Source: Microvelia longipes (Eukaryota > Arthropoda > Insecta > Hemiptera > Veliidae). From it: DNA of 64,000 bases. The DNA lies in the NCBI GenBank assembly GCA_018340805.1, contig JACMZG010001914.1:12924110-12988109 (forward strand), read 5' to 3'. The notes under the pieces are model-generated. The model made no database searches. It had not been told where the DNA came from and worked only from the letters and a program-made list of their open reading frames with translations. Positions 12,074 through 24,000 of this stretch are shown here, piece after piece (within the stretch, counting starts at the first letter, position 1; each line of letters starts with the position of its first letter). The translations under genes were made by a program, and so were the position numbers.

Positions 12074-15000
12074 ATGTTCACCAGATCGAGGTATCTAACT
12101 CGATTGCTTTCTATCAGTTGTGCTAGGTAACCAATTAATATATGTACAAATTATACACACATATTGAGTGTTTAATGTCTTTCAAAGATCTTGCTAGTTT
12201 TTTTAATGGAACCCATCTCTAGAAGCCCTTACCTAACCTGAAATCAGGTTCATAACTCATCTTAATGTGGATTGAAAAGAGATGAATGTGAAAAAAGAAT
12301 TTCTTTTTTGAAATATCTAATTGAAATAATTTTCCACTCTGCAGTGGTATTGCCATTATTTGTCCAAAGGAAGAGGCTCCACAAAGGGTCAAGAGTCCCA
12401 GAATATTTGAAAATAGAGTGACTTATATCAGAATGTCAACAGAAGTGCCATTGTCGAAAAAATAAATTTTAGGCAGCTACGGCTACTTTAACGCCTTGAT
12501 TTATTGTTAAGGAGGTTTTTGCAAATTTCATGTTGCCTGTCATTGATGAAGGTTATTTTTTGTGACAAAAAATCATATAAAATAATAACACAGAATATTT
12601 ACAAAATATTTTGATAGTTGACATCCATGTGTTGATATCTTAACACACTGGCAGCCATTTTTAAGAATCTAGTTTCTAAACTGGTCTACATTTTTGAGGG
12701 GAATCGGATAACTTGTTATTCTTTTATACTTGACGGGGTTCTTGATCAGGTTATATAGTGATGTGATATATTAGTTAAAAATAATTAATTTTTAGTTAAT
12801 ATAAAGTTCATCAAAGTAAATAAGTAGAATCAATTTTAAATTAAGTTTAATAGTCTAGCTCCAAAATATTTCTTTAATAAATATCTCATTATTTATTTTT
12901 ATTGATTAATGTTTTCAGGGAAGTAAATGAAGTTAGGCGCTCAAGTATTCTTACTTTTGGAGACGGAAGGAAATGTCAGATATTAACTCGTAGTAAATTA
13001 CCTGTACAGAATATCCAGAGTAGAAATATGTTTATACAAACTCAAGACACTCCTAATCCGAATAGTTTGAAATTTATTCCCGGTGTCAAAGTAAGAGTGT
13101 GCTTTTACATTTTACAATTTTTTAAACATATTTTATTGATTAATACAACAGCAATTATGATTGTTAAAAGTATTAAAGTTAAATAGTTTTAGTGGCTTGA
13201 TAGGCTTGTTTGAGAAACAATCCAGTGATCGCACTCAGGCAGGAGTAATTAAAATTAGTAAAAACATAATGTTAAATAATTATAAAAAAAAATAATAATA
13301 ATAAGATAAATAAATAATAATAATAGTTTTACAATTTTAAACAAATATTAGTTAATTAGAACATATGGTATATCTAATAGCTATCATAGATCTCCCTTGT
13401 CATAATTAACTCCCTTGGCTTTGCCTCGGGAGTTGTCATACCCCTTTTTCTTTACCTTGGGAGTTATACTCATCACAACCTCTTAAATGCTTTGGTTCCC
13501 CCAGCTTTCACCTTAGGAACTGACAAACTGGTCAGGGAAATAATAGCATTCTTTGCTTCCTTGGTGCATAAATTATTAATAAAGTGAATAGAGTTATATG
13601 CTGCTTAACTTTTATGATCCAGCAAAAACCATGTATATATACTTGCCACGTTGAAACAAAACTTAGTATACTTATCTATTAGGTAAAGAGATATACTAAT
13701 TTAATGAATAAAGATATATAATAGGATAAAGATATATAAATCAAATAGGCATAGGAGCTTTGAGCCATGTCTGACAGAGTATTTTGTAATATATAATAAT
13801 TTAATTTATGTTTCTTTTTCCTTTTTAAAGGTTCTTGAAGAAAGGCAGACTATGGATTTCCCTGACGTATCTGCAGCTTATTGTTCTCCCTTGGCTAAAC
13901 TTCTATTTAGGATAGAGGGCGTTAAAGCTGTGTTTTTCGGTCCTGATTTTATCACTGTTACTAAGGTATTGTTATATTATCTATTATGATTTTTAGTGAA
14001 TTTTCAAAGAAAAATGAGCTTTAATATTGGGGTCGTAAAGGAGGGTTGTAGGGGGGGGGGCATTATTCTCGATGATCATTGAGCAATCAAGAATATACAC
14101 TTTCTTGGATCGAAATGAAACTTAATATAAAAATCGACCTTTTTCATGCCCCAAACACTATTGTTTATGAAATATGTGTGACTTCATTAACCCTCAATAA
14201 TAACTCAGTAAAAATTTCAAAAAGTCATAAAACTATAAAAAATTGTCTAATGGTGCTGAAATTTTATATACACGTACTAATATCTAGTTAACACATGTAT
14301 GTAGTTAATTTTTTTTAAGCATTAGTTCTGGTTTTATCTATTGATATGTATAACATAATGTAAAGAAATCATACTTTTTTTACTAATTCATTTGAAAATT
14401 CGCTTTTATAGTGCAGCAGTATGCCATGTATAACTGCTATGGGATAACAACCATGTAGTAGAGCGACCAAAAGGTTGAAGATCTTTTGGCCTTCTTCTCT
14501 TAATATCTTAAATATCTTTAAGATATTATTATACCATGCTTTCTTGGATAATATTATATATCGAGCAGGGGTCTCGTTATTCATAACTCTTGTTTTGAAT
14601 TATTGGTACTAATTCTATTTTTCCTTTATACAATATGAATGAGGAAAAATAAAAATGCGTCATAAATAAAGCAAAATGCAAAACAAAATAAAAATAATAG
14701 AAAAATAGAGTTGTGGAGTCCAGATATAAGGAAAAATAAAAACCAAGTCTCCCCTCTGATGTTTAAGTATAATGACAAAGCCAGCTATCAGACTTGACAG
14801 TCCATCATCATGCCTAACCAACAAATTATAACATTAAAATTTACAAAAAAGAAAAGAGTACACAAACTTAAGAACTAAATAATAAATGAAAAATCAAATA
14901 AATATCAATCATTACAAACATCATAATGATAAATAAATTAAAATAAAAATACATTTATTTTGATTGGTTATTTTATGTTTAGATGGATGATGATATGGAA

Positions 15001-18000
15001 TGGAAACTTTTAAAACCAGAAATATTTGCCACTATTATGGATTTCTTTGCCACTGGACTTCCAATATTGTCTGATTTAAAGCCTCAGCAAGTTTCTGGTA
15101 AATATCAATGTGTTCTTTTATTTATTATACTTACATTTCTATAACTATAGACCAGCGGTTCTTAAAGTGGAGGTTGCAAAAAATTTGAGGGGTGTCACCA
15201 AGATGCATAAAAAATAAATATAAAAATTATGGAATAAGTAAAAATATTGATACTAATAAAAAAATACTATATTACATTCATTTTAGGTTTAATTTCACTT
15301 AAATTAATTAGTTAAAATCAAATTGATTAGTGTATGAACTATATTTTCTTTTATTGAAAACACAAGTTAATTTTGGTACATTAATAAGGTTAATTTTTGA
15401 ATCAAATTTTATTTTGATCCAACAATTCTTCGAAAGTTATTGTGTTTCATGGAAACTTCTCGGAACAAAATGTAGTTAAACATAAATTTTTATGTATGTA
15501 CCCCATAACCTCAACCTTATAACATATTTTTTTTAAAAATTTGCTAAAAAAAGGAGGTCACTTGTCAAGAATATATGTATACATACACACATATATGTAT
15601 GTATAGCGGGGTTGCTAAAAATATTCATGTTCAGACAGGGGTCGCGGTAAAGAAAGTTTAAGAACCACTGCTATGACTCTAAAAATCGCATGCATAAAAT
15701 ATGTAAGCAAATATATGGCACTTTTGAAAAAGAATGTTTAATGCTTTATATTCTATGACAGAAGATAGTGTTCTACCTTATGAATCTTAGAGTTGGCATT
15801 TTGCATCTAATCCACAGGCAATCTAATCGCTCAGGCTCGGAAACACCTGGTAAGCGTCCCTTTTGAAGGACAACATGTGAAAGGATTTTTATACCTCGCA
15901 TAAAAATCCTGGATCGAACCCGGCTTGAGTGGTAGGCACATGTCCTAACCCTAACCAATACACCACTTTATATTCTATGAACATCATGTATCCCATATGT
16001 ATCCATAATATTGTTTTTTTGAAAATAAGTTTTCTATCTATCATTGCCCCCCTCCCATTGCTTTGTTATTAATGTTTGTAACTAAACTCATGCATGTTTA
16101 GATGAAGATGATGATGAGATAGTTCAAATGATAAAAGAACTGCTTGACACCAGAATCAGACCCACAGTGCAGGAAGACGGAGGGGATATAGTTTTTATGG
16201 TACTTATTATTATTTATTTATACCTAGAGTCACTGATTAGTTTCCTATATTACTCTATGCCTTGAGTATAGAACTTTAACTGCAAGAGTTCAATGTTACC
16301 TGTTAATGACTTTTCCGAAGTTTTGATTACAGTATGCTTTTTTGGTTAAACCTAAATGTTAATTAACGAACTATAGTATTGTTTGTACAGTACTCCTATT
16401 AGAACTAGTAATTTTCCTTAAGCCTAATCAGATAATTGTAACAATTATTTGCTACTGTTCTAGTAGAATTGAATCAAAAATTGACTAGACTCACTTGAAT
16501 GTCAAAAAATATGTTTCATCACAGGTAAACAATTAACTTTAATTACAATAGTCTGTGATTTCATGAAACACAATTACATGAAGTTAACCATATAAGTATT
16601 TCATTATTTTGATATTAATCAGCATTCCATTGCATTCAAGTGAATGATTGACGTTTGCTTTAGACATTCATACTATATTTATAATTTTTTAACTTTGTAA
16701 TTTATACTTTAGACACTTTCAGTAAAGCATTCCACAGTTTACAAATGTAAAAAAGTAATGGATTTAATATTCGATTAGTATAATGAATAGACATTATTTA
16801 CCATTATTAGAATTATATTTATTATATTAATTTCTGTTTTATATGTTCTGTTATTTGTCTATAGGGATTTGAAGACGGGATAGTCAAACTAAAGATGCAA
16901 GGATCTTGTACTAACTGTCCGAGCTCTACTGTAACTCTTAAGAATGGAGTACAAAATATGCTACAGTTTTATATACCAGAGGTATACTTTTTTAAATTTT
17001 TTGTAAGGGTATGAATAGTTTTATTTTAAAGGTCATGGAGGACAAAAATTCATTTGGAAGGTAAATACTATTCTTTTTGGTGCATAATACTTCCAAAAAT
17101 AGTATATTTTTAGAAGTATACCTAGTTATACCAGCTTCCAATAAGGTTTGAAGGCAAGGTTAAAGCCCAATAATAATAAGATAATATAAATATCAATTAA
17201 TGCAATCAATATTTAAATAACTACTATCCATGGTAACAATTTAATAAACATGAAAACTTTTTCCATAGAGTGTAGAACTTAAAAATCAAAAGATTGACTA
17301 AGTTTCAATCACAGAAAAAGTGATTGTTATAAAAAATTTGAACTAACAAAACTAAACTTACTAAAAGAAATTCTTGTATTGTAGTACCAATATTTAAATT
17401 GGACTTAGTAAATCATTTTAACATGTTTAATATTTCCTGATGTGATAACACCAGAAAGTATAGTAAATCATTCCTAGAATATGTGTATTTTAAAATAGTA
17501 AACATACCTAGATAAAACATAGGGGAAAATGAAAACATTGCTTCATGAAAGATGATCGGAGCCGAATATTCACTAATCATGTACAGTCAGGTGTATAAAA
17601 TACAATATTATGACATGTAAAGTGTCCATGGCTATGTCTTGAAGACGATTTTATTTAAATCCTAAGAATAAGACAGGGTCTCCATACCAAAAAGGAAGAG
17701 GAAAATAAAATATGAACAATAACTCCCAAAAAAAAACAAATTAAAAAAACAAACAGAAGAGTAAAGGGATTGCATTTAATTGTTTTTATTTCACACGTCA
17801 AACTTTGACACGTTTTTAAAAGAAAAATTAGATTAAAACAGTGGTAATAAGTTTTATTACCACCCTGTAGGAAAAAACCTTCTGTTAAATTAAAACAGAT
17901 GATGTGAGGTCTTTTGTCATCAATTTGGGACTATACCCCCATTCGGAAATGAAGTTCACTATAAAAAATGGAGATCCCTTAAGTTTCATATTTGTTTCTT

Positions 18001-18982
18001 ATAGGGGGTTGGAGTATAATAAGGGACCCACCTGCAAAATCAAAACAAATAAATTTCCCTACAAATTTTTGACACAAAAGTTTATTTTAAACATAAAATA
18101 AACAATAAAGGTGGGTCCCTTATCATACTATCTACAATGGGGTGAGAGTATTATAAGGGTACCACTCTAGAAGAATTTACTATACCCTTTATCGGGTTTG
18201 TTGAATGGCCTTGGGGCTTTAGGGCCCCTTATGTATAAGGGAGATTAAGGGAATAATGTATCAAATAAGGTGTTATAATAATGTTTTACTTTAAATTAAG
18301 GGTGGGTTCCTTGTCATACTATCTACATTAGGCTAAGAGTATTATAAGGGACCCCCTAGAAGAATATAAACCATCCATTCTTGGCTTTGTAGAAAGGGTC
18401 CCTTATATCTGCCCTACTCAAAGCCCCAACGCCTTTCTACGAACCCGATAAAGGGTATATTATATTTTTCTAGGGTGGGTCCCTTATAATACTCTTATCC
18501 TATTGTAGATAGTATGATAAGGGACCCACCCTTTATATAAATAAACCTACTTATTTGATACATTATTGCCTTAATCTCCCTTATATATGCCCTACTCCAA
18601 GCCATACAAACCCTAGGAGGGATGTATTTATTTATTTCATGTTTAAAATAATTTTTTATCTGTTAAAAACTTGTAGGGAAATTTATTTTTTTTTCATTTT
18701 GCGGGTGGGTCCCTTATCATACTATAACCCTAATCAGTGTTTTAGACAAAGATTTATTTTTATTTAATTATTTAAAATATAATTTTCACTCCAAATCATA
18801 AGTCACTACTGTTCAAACCATGAACTATTTATTACCTTCTATTGATGTTTTTTTAGGTAAAAGGAGTTGAAGAAGTAGAAGACGAACTTACTATTATGAC
18901 TAAATATGAGTTTGAGAAAATAGAGAGAAAATTAAAAGATGGAGAACAACAAGAAGATAAACAGCAAAAGAAAACTGAATAA
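12074..18982 (+). CDS. NFU1: NFU1 mitochondrial iron-sulfur cluster scaffold
   Basis: Late-acting mitochondrial Fe-S scaffold that delivers 4Fe-4S clusters to lipoyl synthase and respiratory complexes. Seven exons: 12074-12126, 12919-13090, 13831-13965, 14983-15097, 16102-16199, 16865-16981, 18857-18982; 816 nt, 271 aa (human 254). Exon 1 ([18 protein letters not shown]) is Arg-rich and lacks acidic residues, as a matrix-targeting peptide should; it was chosen because it supplies an in-frame ATG and correct phase. The Nfu N-terminal domain starts at [18 protein letters not shown] and continues through [11 protein letters not shown]. The C-terminal NifU domain has [17 protein letters not shown] and the cluster-binding CxxC in GSCTNCPSS (C206, C209). 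The tail is Lys/Glu-rich. A possible AATAAA lies at 19212. All key residues are intact. Confidence 0.95.
13390..13750 (-). repeat. Hairpin-subrepeat cluster inserted beside a truncated 5S-derived repeat
   Basis: 13390-13575 holds several copies of a short imperfect hairpin of the type AACTCCCTTGGCTTTGCCTC followed by GGGAGTT. It runs into a truncated minus-strand 5S-derived copy (core remnant 13599-13653, then upstream part to about 13750). The same arrangement occurs at 30150-30350. NFU1 intron 2. Confidence 0.55.
13990..14340 (+). repeat. Dispersed repeat with G-run
   Basis: The opening GTGAATTTTCAAAGAAAAAT, a GGGGTCGTAAAGG stretch and a G run at 14051-14060 match 28940-29020, and part of it occurs inverted near 51720-51960. 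The later portion (14130-14250, with TTAACCCTCAATAATAACTC) also resembles the middle of the 5S-derived family. NFU1 intron 3; no coding. Confidence 0.45.
15153..15670. mobile_element. hAT MITE (CAG-GTTCTTAAA ends)
   Basis: Ends CAGCGGTTCTTAAAGT and AGTTTAAGAACCACTG are inverted repeats of the form common to Charlie-like hAT elements. The 8 bp on either side (CTATAGAC, CTATGACT) are similar but not identical, suggesting an old insertion. 518 bp, non-coding, in NFU1 intron 4. Confidence 0.8.
15773..15965 (-). repeat. tRNA-derived SINE
   Basis: On the minus strand a tRNA-type head gives an A-box region GTGTATTGGTTAGG and a perfect B box GGTTCGATCC (about 15912-15921), followed by a roughly 130-bp body. 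The body's end GGATTAGATGCAAAATGCC is shared with 20865-20895, supporting a dispersed family. The 61-residue frame here is a by-product. NFU1 intron 4. Confidence 0.6.
18012..18725. mobile_element. Multi-stem foldback element of AAGGGACCCACC repeats
   Basis: Outer arms: AGTATAATAAGGGACCCACC (about 18013-18032) is mirrored at 18704-18724, and the match continues for some 60 bp through AAATTTCCCTACAA. Inside are further inverted copies of the same module, TAAGGGACCC next to ATACTATCTACA or TAGATAGTAT, plus inverted copies of a GATAAAGGGTATA block. The result is a set of nested stems about 710 bp long in NFU1 intron 6. Non-coding. Confidence 0.7.
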
Positions 18983-20476
18983 ATTATTAGAAAATTATGC
19001 ATTGTAATGATCAAAACATATTATTTAAATTGAATTGATTAATTAGCAATAATCATTTGTTTCTTATAGTTATTTAAGGGACTATTTAATACATTCTTGG
19101 TTTCCTTTATTGTAAAAACTTATTTTTTAACGAAATAACAATAATTAAGTTAGTAAAATACATAGAGGATCTTCAAGAAGGCATTCTTAGCAATGGAAAT
19201 GAATTAACAGGAATAAATAATTTTGAAAAGCTTAATATTTATTTGAGTGCTATCGCGCGGAACTTATCTTTGCAATAGAGGAGCTTAAGCCTCTAGAAAT
19301 TTAAGGGCGCTGTTGATTCTGGAATAACAATGCATTTCATACCACATTACTTTGAAAAAAAAAAACAAGAAAAAACAATTTTCTTCTAGTCTAGCCTTGA
19401 TGATGGTGTACGTAAAGTTGGTAGTGAAATCTTAAAAAAAGTTTAGCGTGGATTAGGCTAAAAATGTTGGTTACTCTGGGGCCAGTCAAGTCACTAACTA
19501 CCCCAAATCATCAATGGCTTAAGACAGATACTATAATGCTATAACTCTATTGGTTGGCATAAAATAATACCTAAATTCCTTTTTTGCTTGTTTAAACATA
19601 AATAGTTACCAACATATTTCAAAGCTTTATTATAATATCATTTTTCTGATAATAATAATTGTAGTTAATAATATCAAATTTTAATTTATTTTATTAATGA
19701 TATAATTTGTAAATTGTTTTGTAAATATACCATTTTATCAAAAATGTGTGACTTTTTGTAACAGTTTATTATTTTTTATTTATGTATCTAGTCTATTGGC
19801 TTATCCATCTGGATCTACAGATCTTTATTCAGATTCATATCTGAATAAACTTACCAGAAAATTAATTGAAAATGATTTAAACACAAGATGCAACGTCATT
19901 CTAATTTTTTAGTCTTTATGAATATGAATTGTATCATCATCAAGAAAACTCATCGCATTGAGAGGTTAAGCAACAAAATACACGAATGAACAGTATAAAC
20001 CCATTAAAACAAGAAACCTAGTTTAAACACTGATCGCTCTGTCTGACATTTTAAGTTTTAACAAATATTAAGAAAAAAGAAACTAACAACAATACCACCT
20101 GTTGTTGCTCCCAAAAAAATACATGAATAAAAAAAAAACAAAAAGGTTTAATAAAAACAGTGAGTAATGTCTACCATATTAATTTAAAGACAAAAAGAAG
20201 AAGAAGAACACCACCTGTTGCTGTTTCCCGATTCCCCCACTCTTTCCCCATTACACACATTTCCTCTATTTATCCGGTGATTTTGCTTTGAGAAAAAAAT
20301 ATTAAGTTTAGTATAATAAGTACGGACTTAACCACCTGTTGTGTACCTGTGGTCATGGTTTTTTATAAGTTTTTATTACTCTAGTCTTTTTCTTAATGAA
20401 TTAGTTCTCCGCAACTTCTGTTTCTTCTTGTTCATTTCTTGTTTATCAACCCACTTGTTAGTCTTTTCTGTCAAAT
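18983..20476. promoter_or_regulatory. NFU1 3' flank and SMARCAL1-A upstream region
   Basis: Intergenic. Contains a possible NFU1 poly(A) signal AATAAA (19212-19217), a perfect small hairpin TATTCAGAT..ATCTGAATA near 19826-19849, and, towards the helicase start, three direct copies of CCACCTGTTG (20095-20104, 20211-20220, 20332-20341) about 120 bp apart. CACCTG is the core bound by Snail-family zinc fingers and some bHLH factors; whether it acts here is inference. No further gene seen. Confidence 0.45.
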
Positions 20477-21007
20477 ATGAGTTCTTTGTCTCCCGAACTA
20501 AAAGAAAGGATTGAGGAAAACCGAAGGAAAGCTTTAGAAAGACGAGCTTCGATGAGATCGTTGAAAGAGAGACTTCACTCATGTACTCAGAACACTACAA
20601 CTTCTCCAAAGAGTAAATACATTTTTAAAAATTAATCTAAATTTTTAACCAAGGCCTGTGTAGGACATATGTCCAGGAGCACACGGCTTATTTTCTAATT
20701 CATATAAGGCATAAAATTGGTCTGTGGGATACTGTAGAGGGTTGTTAGTACATCATTAAAAGACTTGGTCTATGCCTGAAGTGGTGGGGCTGTTTAGAAG
20801 CAGTCGCACTTCGAAAATTACCTCATAAACTGGGGTACCATTCGTACACTCCTAATCGAATTTGCCCAGGCATTTTGCATCTAATCCTCAGAAGAGCTGT
20901 GACTGTAGTATAAGTTTCTATAGCTTTAACTAGAAACAACACATCTCCCACTAACAAAATAAGCTTTGGTTGAAACCAAAAAACCAAAAGGAAGAAACAT
21001 ATAATAA

Positions 21008-21072
<65 letters not shown>

Positions 21073-24000
21073 TATATATATTATGTATATGTATATTTGT
21101 ATATAGTGTTATATATTGTATGTAATAATATGTAAGTAAACATGTAAATAAGTTCCGAGGTCCCTTGTACCTGTTGTTTTTATTTTATGTTTGATATTTT
21201 TTAATAATTAACATTTATTTTTATTAAAATGTTTATATTTTATTGTGTTCAGTATTTCATTATTTTATATTGCTGTCATTTTTTTCTATTTTTTCTCTCT
21301 TTTAAGAATGATTAATTTTATTATATTGTATGATGTTTATTCTTTGTAACTGGTATGAATTACCGTGTTAATAAACAGATATAAAGGTGAAGCACTTTAA
21401 GTTGATAAATATCATTCCTTTAATAGCAACCACATATTTTATAAAATAATAATTTTTTTAACTATTTTTCTACTAAAAACAAAATAATTATGAAGTAATA
21501 AAATTACAAATTATATAAGTAAGTAATTACTTACAGTCTGTAAGCCTCCTCACCACGTCACGGTCAGATGCTTCAAAATAATATCAGTGAAATTTATATT
21601 TTTTTTACATTTACTTTGCTCACAAAGAGCCTAATGATATCATATTGCTGAAAGAACAACCTGTTGATTTCTTTGCAAACATTTATTGATTTAGGTTGAC
21701 AAATAATATGTTTCTATAGTATATCTATAATACGACACACGGCTAAAATCAATTGACAGCCCGCCAAAATCTCAATGCTTTCAACCCTCTTTTTTTAATA
21801 AAAAAAAAATCCCTTCTTTTAATTAACAAAAAAAATCCCTACTCTGGCAACACTGAAAGTCAGGTTATGTTTTGAATTTTATAAGGCGCGGTCGAATATC
21901 TAGAACGTTGGATCACCAACAAACTTTTTTTATAACTTTTTTTTCAAAATTTTCAGTAATTAGCCGGATTTATGATAAATGAAGCCTATTTCCGTAATCT
22001 GTACGCTCTTTTGGTTAATCTCAAAGAGTATTTACATTCACTCAGCGATTTATTTTTAATCTAACTTAGTATATACATAACTACTGTTAGACGTCAATGT
22101 TGACATGTCAAAATATAACACAAAATATTGACGTCTAACAGCAGTTATGTATGTACCAAGTTAGATTAAAAATAAATCGTTGAGTGAATGTAAATACTCT
22201 TTGAGATTAACCAAAAGAGCGTGCAGATTACGGAAATAGGCTTCATTTATCACAAATCCGGCTAATTACTGAAAATTTTGAAAAAAAAATTATAAAAAAA
22301 GTTTGTTGGTGATCTAACGTTCTAGATATTCGACCGCGCCTTATTATTTGTTTTTATTTGACATCGTATTTTTAAAAATTATTTATTTACTTTTTAAGTA
22401 AAAAAAAAGCTTAAAATATAAATATTGTTGCTTAAAATATTGTTGTATCTTATAAATTTACCAACTAAGTGTTGCTTTAAATTTGTTCGGGAAGTATGAA
22501 TTAAGTGGAGTTAAAGTTGGTAATTGCGTAATGCAATGGATCATAATAGTTCTATGATAAAAGTTTGACGATTTAAATAAATCGTCAGCTATAATCACTT
22601 TTTTCCAAAACAAACTGCTTTTTTTGTGTCATGTTTGTATAATTGAAGGCGTATTGTTTCATATTATAAAAATAATATGACACAATATGAATTCATGACT
22701 TCAAAAAGCCAAGACTGTCATCTATTGAAAGACATGACATTTTCGAAAAAAAATGCTGTCTTTTGGTTGACAGACCACAGACCATGCGCAGTACTCAAAT
22801 AGCAAGAAATACTTGAAGAATACATCAATGGCCATGCGTCAAATATAGGCACTCAGATCATATTACAACTCTGCAATAATTGGATGAATTAAACAGATTG
22901 GAATGAATCGAAACGAACTTAAACAGATAAATATGCACAATGAGGGAAATAAAAGCGACGCGAGGTTACAAATGTTTACAGCCAGTGTTGCCTTTTTGTG
23001 ATTTTATTTACAAAAAAGGTATTTTTTATACAGAGGTTGACATAAGGTGGAGGGGGAAAGAGCGTGGTCGGTCTGGACCAATAGAATTTTTTCCCTCACA
23101 GATTTTTGGCGCGCTGTCAATTGATTTTAGCCGTGTGTCGTATTATAGTAGTTTTCAACACCCAGAGCCATATTACAGTAAAAAAATGTTTGCCAACACT
23201 TTTTACTGACAAAAAGTTTCCTGGTTCTAAACTTGGCAACACTGAATAGTCATTCTTTTGTTTAAAATAATTGTGTGTGTGAGCTCCTTGAACTTGCTAA
23301 TATCTTGATAAGTCTAAACTTTTCTCCTTAACCCTTAACAGCTTCATAATTAATTATTAGCCCCCATACTTATTAGGTGTATATAGGGATTATAGGAAAG
23401 GGTCCAGTAATACTTTGTGCTGCCAAAAAAACGTTTTTAGCATGAACTAAGCTTTAATGGAAAATAAAATTCTGGCAAGGTGGTCCGCATGTTGACGCAT
23501 TAAGGAACATTTCTGACCCCATGGAAGTTGTATGAGATAGAGAAATAGGAGCAAACTTTTCTTCCCCTTGGTTATAATGAAAAAAGGCGCCAAACGCAGG
23601 TTATGTAGCAAGGTTGTCGAGTTTGCTTCTAAACTTTCTTTTGTGCTTCTCGTGATTGTTACATTTGTGGTGCTTGTTAAGTCATGTGTGCTTATTTAAT
23701 TTTAAATTTTGGATTATACTTTGCCACTTCAGTGAGTGATAATTTAAGCGTGTTTTGTTATAACCTTCTCAACCAATAAACAATTGGAAACAATTGAGAG
23801 GTAAGTTTGCCTCTAAATTTTAAGACCTGGGCTGTTATAAGAATTGTAAGCATGCGCAGTTTGTACCAAGCATGTGCAGTTGGTTTTTGACGTGTGTTTT
23901 GTGTTGAATTCTCTCTAGTTTTTGAATGGCATATCGACTTAGTGCGTTATCCCCTTTTTTTAAGATCCTTGTGTGCTATATTTACTATAGCGAGTGGCTT

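Noticed and set aside
22940..23209. 89-residue frame, similar frame at 28448-28648
   Set aside because: The two look conserved only because both are the right end of the same TIR element; the end of each runs through the TIR.
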